Part shown: in pieces, positions 5,364-8,887 of the stretch
How positions within the stretch are numbered: position 1 is the stretch's first letter
How the letters are laid out: each line of letters opens with the position of its first letter
Assembly (NCBI GenBank): GCA_902782875.1
Contig: CACZPE010000063.1
Span: forward strand, 1 to 8,887
Length of the DNA: 8,887 nucleotides
Reading direction: 5' to 3'
From: an uncultured Ruminococcus sp.
Lineage (GTDB): Bacteria; Bacillota_A; Clostridia; Oscillospirales; Ruminococcaceae
Notes under the pieces: generated by a model
Databases searched by the model: none
What the model saw: only the letters and a program-made list of their open reading frames with translations
Told to the model about the DNA's origin: nothing
Position numbers and translations under genes: made by a program

Positions 5364-7619
5364 ATGGACAGACAGACCGCCGACAGGATCGATATGCTGC
5401 TCCGCGAATACAGACTCGATGAAGCAGAGAAATACATGAAGTCGGTGCTTGAAAAGGCTGAGAATGACAGCGACAGGGATACCGTGCTTTATATACTCAA
5501 CGAGCTTGCGGGATTTTACCGTGACTGCGGCCGCTTTGAAGAATCGGTCAGATGCGCCGAGCGTTCCGAGAGTATGTTCTCTGCGGATGAACAGACCTCC
5601 GCTCCTTATACCGCCGCACTTCTGAATCTCGCAAATGCCTACCGTGCGGCAGGCGACAAGAGAGCATATGACGTTTATGATCGTATACTCCCGCTGACAG
5701 AAAAACACAGGGAATACTATTCGAGCTATCAGAACAATATAGCGCTGCTCCATCAGGACAACGGTGATTTTGACAAGGCAGCCCATGCTCTTATGCTCGC
5801 ACTCGGCTGCGAAAACGGCAGTGATGACCGCAAAGCCGCCATAACAAAAGCAAATCTCGCTGTCTGCCTTTGCAGGCTCGGAAGAAATGATGAAGCCGTA
5901 AAGTATGCAGATGAATCGATAGCATACTTTTCGGGAATGAGCCCGTCGGATTTTCATTACAGCGCGGCTCTTTCGGCAAAGGGCGATATACTCTTCTCCG
6001 GGAATAACAGAGCAAAGGCTGCCAGATACTATGAAGCCGCTCTTTCGGAGATGCTCCTGCATATGGGCAAAAATAACTTCTATGATATCGTATCAGAAAA
6101 GCTGAAAGAATGCTACGGCGGCAGCCGTCCGCATATCAGCGGTGCAGAGCTTTCACGGCGATATTTTGAAATGTTCGGTAAGCCGGTGCTGAAAAGGAAC
6201 TTCCCCGACCTTATGAAAAAGACTGCCTGCGGTCTTGCAGGTGAGGGCTCGGAGTGCTTCGGGTTTGATGATGAGCTGTCTGCCGATCATGATTTCGGGC
6301 CGTCATTCTGCATATTCTGCGATGATGATATGGATGAGGAGAGCATGGAAAAGCTGAGGAAGGCCTATTCCCTGCTGCCACAGACATATTACGGGCTCAC
6401 CCACTCCGAAAACGAGCACAGCATGGGCAGACGCGGAGTCATGCGGGTATCGGACTTCTACAGACGACTCATCGGGGATATTCCCGAAACATCGGAAGAT
6501 TTTCAGCAGATACCCGATGAGAATATCGCTGCCGCCGTCAACGGTGAGATATACTACGACTATTCAGGGCAGTTCTCTGAGATAAGGCACAGGCTGAAGT
6601 CACGCCCCGATGCTGACAGATATGCAAAGCTCTCCGCAGAGCTTGAGGCGATGTCAAAGCACGGCGAATACAACTATCTGCGTATGGCAGAAAGGCATGA
6701 CGACACGGCGGCACTTTTCTGCCTGTCGGAATATCTGCAGTGCGCAATGCGTGCCCTGCATCTGATACACGGCAGATTCGCACCGTATATGAAATGGCTC
6801 TCCGCTTCGTCCGCCGGCGTATCTCCGGAATTTTCAGATATCGTACAGACAGCCGTAAAAACAGGCGGTACACAGGCAGTAGAGAGCGTAAACAGCTTTA
6901 TAAAAGAGGAACTGTATAAACATCACTTCATATCAGACCGTAATCAGCCGCTCAAATTCATATCCGATGAGCTGCTGTCCACAGCAATGAGGATGAACAC
7001 AGCCGAAAAGATCATCGCGATAGAATGGGCTATGTTTGACAAGGTGCAGAACAAGGGTGGCAGAGCTTTCTGTCAGGACGACTACAGAACCTTCTCCATA
7101 ATGAGGAAAAGCCAGTACTACACCTTTGATGAGGAGCTTCTCCGCTCGGTGCTTGCGGATTTCAGCGAAGCCGCCGCACAGGGGCGCAATGTGATAACCG
7201 AGAAATACGGATATATGATGCGCTACACCGTACCCGATGAATTTGCGGAGATAGAGGGCTCTCTGCCTGAGATAAGCGAAAAGAAGCAGGCTCTCATAGA
7301 CGCCATCGCACCGATACAGGTCGGATGGATGGAGGATCTTGCAAATGCCTATCCTGAGCTTGCAGGCAATGCAAGAAGGATACACACCTATGAAGACACG
7401 CCATATGCCACGTCATACGAGACATATCTCCGCGGTGAGCTTGCGACCTATTCCGAGGACACTCTTGCACTGTACGGCGCTTTTATAGTCGGGATATACC
7501 GCGAGGGCGGCAATCTTGCAGAAAGTATAATCACAAATTCAGTACATATGTACGGCTTTGACAGTCTCGAAGAGGCTGAAAACGATCAGAAAATCAAAAA
7601 GGAAAGAGAACAGATTTGA
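5364..7619 (+). CDS. TPR / DUF4037 nucleotidyltransferase-like / DUF4125 three-domain protein
   Basis: The 751-residue product has no signal peptide or TM segment, so it should be cytoplasmic. Residues 1-250 are tandem TPR-like helix pairs (for example around 48-70, 83-110, 125-150, 165-188, 200-228). Residues about 260-530 look like DUF4037: GEGSECFGFDDELSADHDFG (293-312) fits the nucleotidyltransferase signature, with Gly295-Ser296 and Asp308-x-Asp310 as candidate metal ligands, and a later helical part contains FAPYMKWL (472-479). Residues about 547-735 look like DUF4125: IAIEWAMFDKVQNKGGRAFC (551-570) and DDYRTFSIMRKSQYYTF (572-588). Domain names come from recall of motifs, not a search. 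The catalytic motif appears intact, but the substrate is unknown to me. The ATG at 5364 has only a weak ribosome site (AAAGAG), which may mean low translation. It overlaps the downstream lipoprotein gene by 4 nt. Confidence 0.82.
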   Translation: MDRQTADRIDMLLREYRLDEAEKYMKSVLEKAENDSDRDTVLYILNELAGFYRDCGRFEESVRCAERSESMFSADEQTSAPYTAALLNLANAYRAAGDKRAYDVYDRILPLTEKHREYYSSYQNNIALLHQDNGDFDKAAHALMLALGCENGSDDRKAAITKANLAVCLCRLGRNDEAVKYADESIAYFSGMSPSDFHYSAALSAKGDILFSGNNRAKAARYYEAALSEMLLHMGKNNFYDIVSEKLKECYGGSRPHISGAELSRRYFEMFGKPVLKRNFPDLMKKTACGLAGEGSECFGFDDELSADHDFGPSFCIFCDDDMDEESMEKLRKAYSLLPQTYYGLTHSENEHSMGRRGVMRVSDFYRRLIGDIPETSEDFQQIPDENIAAAVNGEIYYDYSGQFSEIRHRLKSRPDADRYAKLSAELEAMSKHGEYNYLRMAERHDDTAALFCLSEYLQCAMRALHLIHGRFAPYMKWLSASSAGVSPEFSDIVQTAVKTGGTQAVESVNSFIKEELYKHHFISDRNQPLKFISDELLSTAMRMNTAEKIIAIEWAMFDKVQNKGGRAFCQDDYRTFSIMRKSQYYTFDEELLRSVLADFSEAAAQGRNVITEKYGYMMRYTVPDEFAEIEGSLPEISEKKQALIDAIAPIQVGWMEDLANAYPELAGNARRIHTYEDTPYATSYETYLRGELATYSEDTLALYGAFIVGIYREGGNLAESIITNSVHMYGFDSLEEAENDQKIKKEREQI

Positions 7620-8503
7620 ACAGACGATACACATTAAGCCTTATAACCGCAGCCCTGATATTCTGCAGCTGCCAGCCCGCTGCCGACGTTTCGGAAACCG
7701 CAGCATCACTGCTATCCGAGACTGCTGCAGCAACATCTGAGGCAGCATCCGAGACCACATCAGCGGCTGTCACCACCATGACTGAAGAAGAGACCACTTC
7801 TCAGTCCACCACAGTATCAGAAACTGAAAGCTCGGAAGATACCACCTCCGAGGAAACAACAGCCGATACTGATGACACCGTAAACGAATCATCCGATGAG
7901 CCGTTCTACGGGGTATGGACGGGCGCATTCTCCGCACAGGACGAGGATATGTGGAATCTCATAGAAAAGCTGCGCAGCGACGGCTATGATCCTTTCATGG
8001 TATATACCCCCGACTGGGAGAATATGAATCCCGACCCGTATTACTGCATCACAACAGGCAGATTTGCTTCAAAGGAGGAAGCTGACGAGGCTCTGACCAT
8101 ACTGCAGGAAAAGGGCCATACCGATGCCTATGTGAAATACACAGGCAGCCGTATCTCCCACAGATATCTCTACTACTCCTACAGTATTGAAGATATGCAG
8201 GTCACTCCCGAAAAGGTCACGATGAAGCATGTTCAGGTCGATGACCTGTCGGGTGAAGAGCTTCTCTATATGGATCTTGTCATAGACAGCGACACTGTCT
8301 TTGCTGACGGCTGTGAGTATGGCACCTTCGGCAACTACGAGGACGGAATGACCGTGCTTGAATGGTTCAACTACAACAACGAGCTTGCGCAGAATGATCC
8401 CGACAAGTATATGCAGAACGGACCTGCACTCGCGGGACTGTTTGAGGTAAGCATAACAGACGGCCACATAGACAGCTTCTACGGAAGCTACTGGTGGGAC
8501 TGA
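7616..8503 (+). CDS. Ser/Thr-rich putative lipoprotein with SPOR-like domain
   Basis: The 295-residue product starts at a TTG that overlaps the upstream stop (TTGA), suggesting translational coupling; GGAAAG (7601-7606) is the likely ribosome site. TTG is chosen because the signal sequence (MNRRYTLSLITAALIFCSC) starts right there and the next in-frame ATG is at codon 55. Lipidation at Cys19 (FCS|C) or Cys17 (LIF|C) is plausible, although neither lipobox is ideal. Residues 24-96 are a low-complexity Ser/Thr/Glu/Ala linker typical of cell-wall-spanning segments. Residues about 97-178 resemble a SPOR repeat: FYGVWTGAFSAQDEDMWNLI, then YYCITTGRFASKEEADEALT (142-161) and AYVKYTG. A third domain (about 183-295, ending GSYWWD) is unrecognised. 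SPOR domains bind denuded septal peptidoglycan, so an envelope role is inferred, possibly functionally linked to the upstream gene. Confidence 0.75.
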   Translation: MNRRYTLSLITAALIFCSCQPAADVSETAASLLSETAAATSEAASETTSAAVTTMTEEETTSQSTTVSETESSEDTTSEETTADTDDTVNESSDEPFYGVWTGAFSAQDEDMWNLIEKLRSDGYDPFMVYTPDWENMNPDPYYCITTGRFASKEEADEALTILQEKGHTDAYVKYTGSRISHRYLYYSYSIEDMQVTPEKVTMKHVQVDDLSGEELLYMDLVIDSDTVFADGCEYGTFGNYEDGMTVLEWFNYNNELAQNDPDKYMQNGPALAGLFEVSITDGHIDSFYGSYWWD

Positions 8504-8508
8504 TAAAA

Positions 8509-8533
8509 AAAAGGGCTGCACCGCAGCCCTTTT
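8509..8533. terminator. Bidirectional rho-independent terminator between convergent genes
   Basis: AAAAGGGCTGC (8509-8519) pairs perfectly with GCAGCCCTTTT (8523-8533) around a 3-nt loop. The T run at 8530-8533 serves the plus-strand lipoprotein gene, and the A run at 8505-8512 provides a longer U tract for the minus-strand gene that ends at 8547. Confidence 0.88.
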
Positions 8534-8546
8534 CATATCGGCGATA

Positions 8547-8887
8547 TCATATCGCATAATACACATCCGCCGACATATCCCTTCCATATACCTCATATAC
8601 CCGCCCGGCAAGCTTTATACCTGATTTTTCAGCATGATCGCGAAGTATACGGTGTGCCTTCCACACCTTTGAAAAGCCTCCCGTGAATCTGATATGAAGA
8701 CATTTTTCCTCGTATACCTCAAGCACATCATCCCCGGTATGATCCGATACGGGCAGACAGGTCTTCATGGAAAAATCTTCTTCTATGTCAAGCCCGTCAA
8801 ACATCACGAAATGATCTCCCGCGACCGGGATATTCTCCCGCGAAGCCTTTTCATACAGCTTTCCGACAGACATACCGAGATTTTCTC
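8547..8887 (-). CDS. C-terminal part of a protein with GyrI-like / AraC effector-binding domain (cut by window edge)
   Basis: The frame stays open to the right edge (ENLG precedes the Met encoded at 8873-8871), so this is the 3' part of a longer or edge-clipped gene rather than a complete 108-residue protein. The visible part fits a GyrI-like small-molecule-binding domain: MSVGKLYEKASRENIPVAG, then a middle strand (FSMKTCLPVSDHTGD), a LHIRFTGGFSKVWKAHRIL block matching the usual 'G-y..l..a...l' helix, and a YEVYGRD-x-YYAI C-terminus. Such domains occur alone or at the C-terminus of AraC- or MerR-type regulators; the DNA-binding part, if any, lies outside the window. It converges on the lipoprotein gene and shares its terminator. 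Confidence 0.7.
   Translation of the reverse strand, partial: ENLGMSVGKLYEKASRENIPVAGDHFVMFDGLDIEEDFSMKTCLPVSDHTGDDVLEVYEEKCLHIRFTGGFSKVWKAHRILRDHAEKSGIKLAGRVYEVYGRDMSADVYYAI

Noticed and set aside
5364..8503. HEPN/MNT-type toxin-antitoxin pair
   Set aside because: The nucleotidyltransferase-like domain is inside a large TPR protein and the partner gene is an exported SPOR-like lipoprotein, not a small HEPN toxin.
1..8887. CRISPR array, IS element, phage genes or integrase next to the tRNA
   Set aside because: No regularly spaced repeats, transposase or integrase motifs were seen on either strand; the only repeat structures are the tRNA duplication and its insert.

Overview
The window looks like chromosomal DNA of an anaerobic gut Firmicute, most likely of the Ruminococcus / Oscillospiraceae kind. 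The basis is moderate GC with a marked A/T drop in intergenic DNA, consensus TTGACA/TATAAT promoters, compact rho-independent terminators, a tRNA gene with encoded CCA, and protein families (DUF4037, DUF4125, stand-alone OadA-type carboxyltransferase) that I associate with Clostridia. This is inference from style and content; no taxonomic marker is present. No phage, IS or CRISPR element is visible.

Layout. (1) 1-3268: a self-contained three-gene biotin operon, with a -10 box at the left edge and a strong terminator after the last gene. It encodes a shortened CoA-type carboxyltransferase, a 123-residue biotin carrier with the EALKMEN site at Lys89, and an OadA/PycB-type pyruvate/oxaloacetate carboxyltransferase. 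The set matches the 12S, 1.3S and 5S parts of a soluble transcarboxylase; no membrane beta subunit or biotin carboxylase is encoded here. (2) 3286-3646, minus strand: a consensus promoter, a broken tRNA-Thr copy interrupted at the anticodon by a structured insert of about 112 nt, then an intact tRNA-Thr(CGU) and its terminator. The broken copy lies in the leader of the intact one. (3) 3680-5347: a divergent consensus promoter drives a two-TM protein with a SipW-like signal peptidase fold in which both catalytic residues are replaced (Ser to Asn, His to Ala), followed by a long acidic cytoplasmic tail; a terminator follows. (4) 5364-8533: two translationally overlapping genes, a TPR / DUF4037 nucleotidyltransferase / DUF4125 protein and a Ser/Thr-rich lipoprotein with a SPOR-like domain, closed by a bidirectional terminator. 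(5) 8547-8887, minus strand: the 3' end of a gene with a GyrI/AraC-type effector-binding domain, cut by the window edge.

Most worth following up are the interrupted tRNA in the leader of its own intact copy, the signal-peptidase-like pseudoenzyme with its regulatory-looking tail, the three-domain TPR-nucleotidyltransferase protein coupled to a SPOR-like lipoprotein, and the minimal transcarboxylase-like operon with its aberrant 12S-like subunit.
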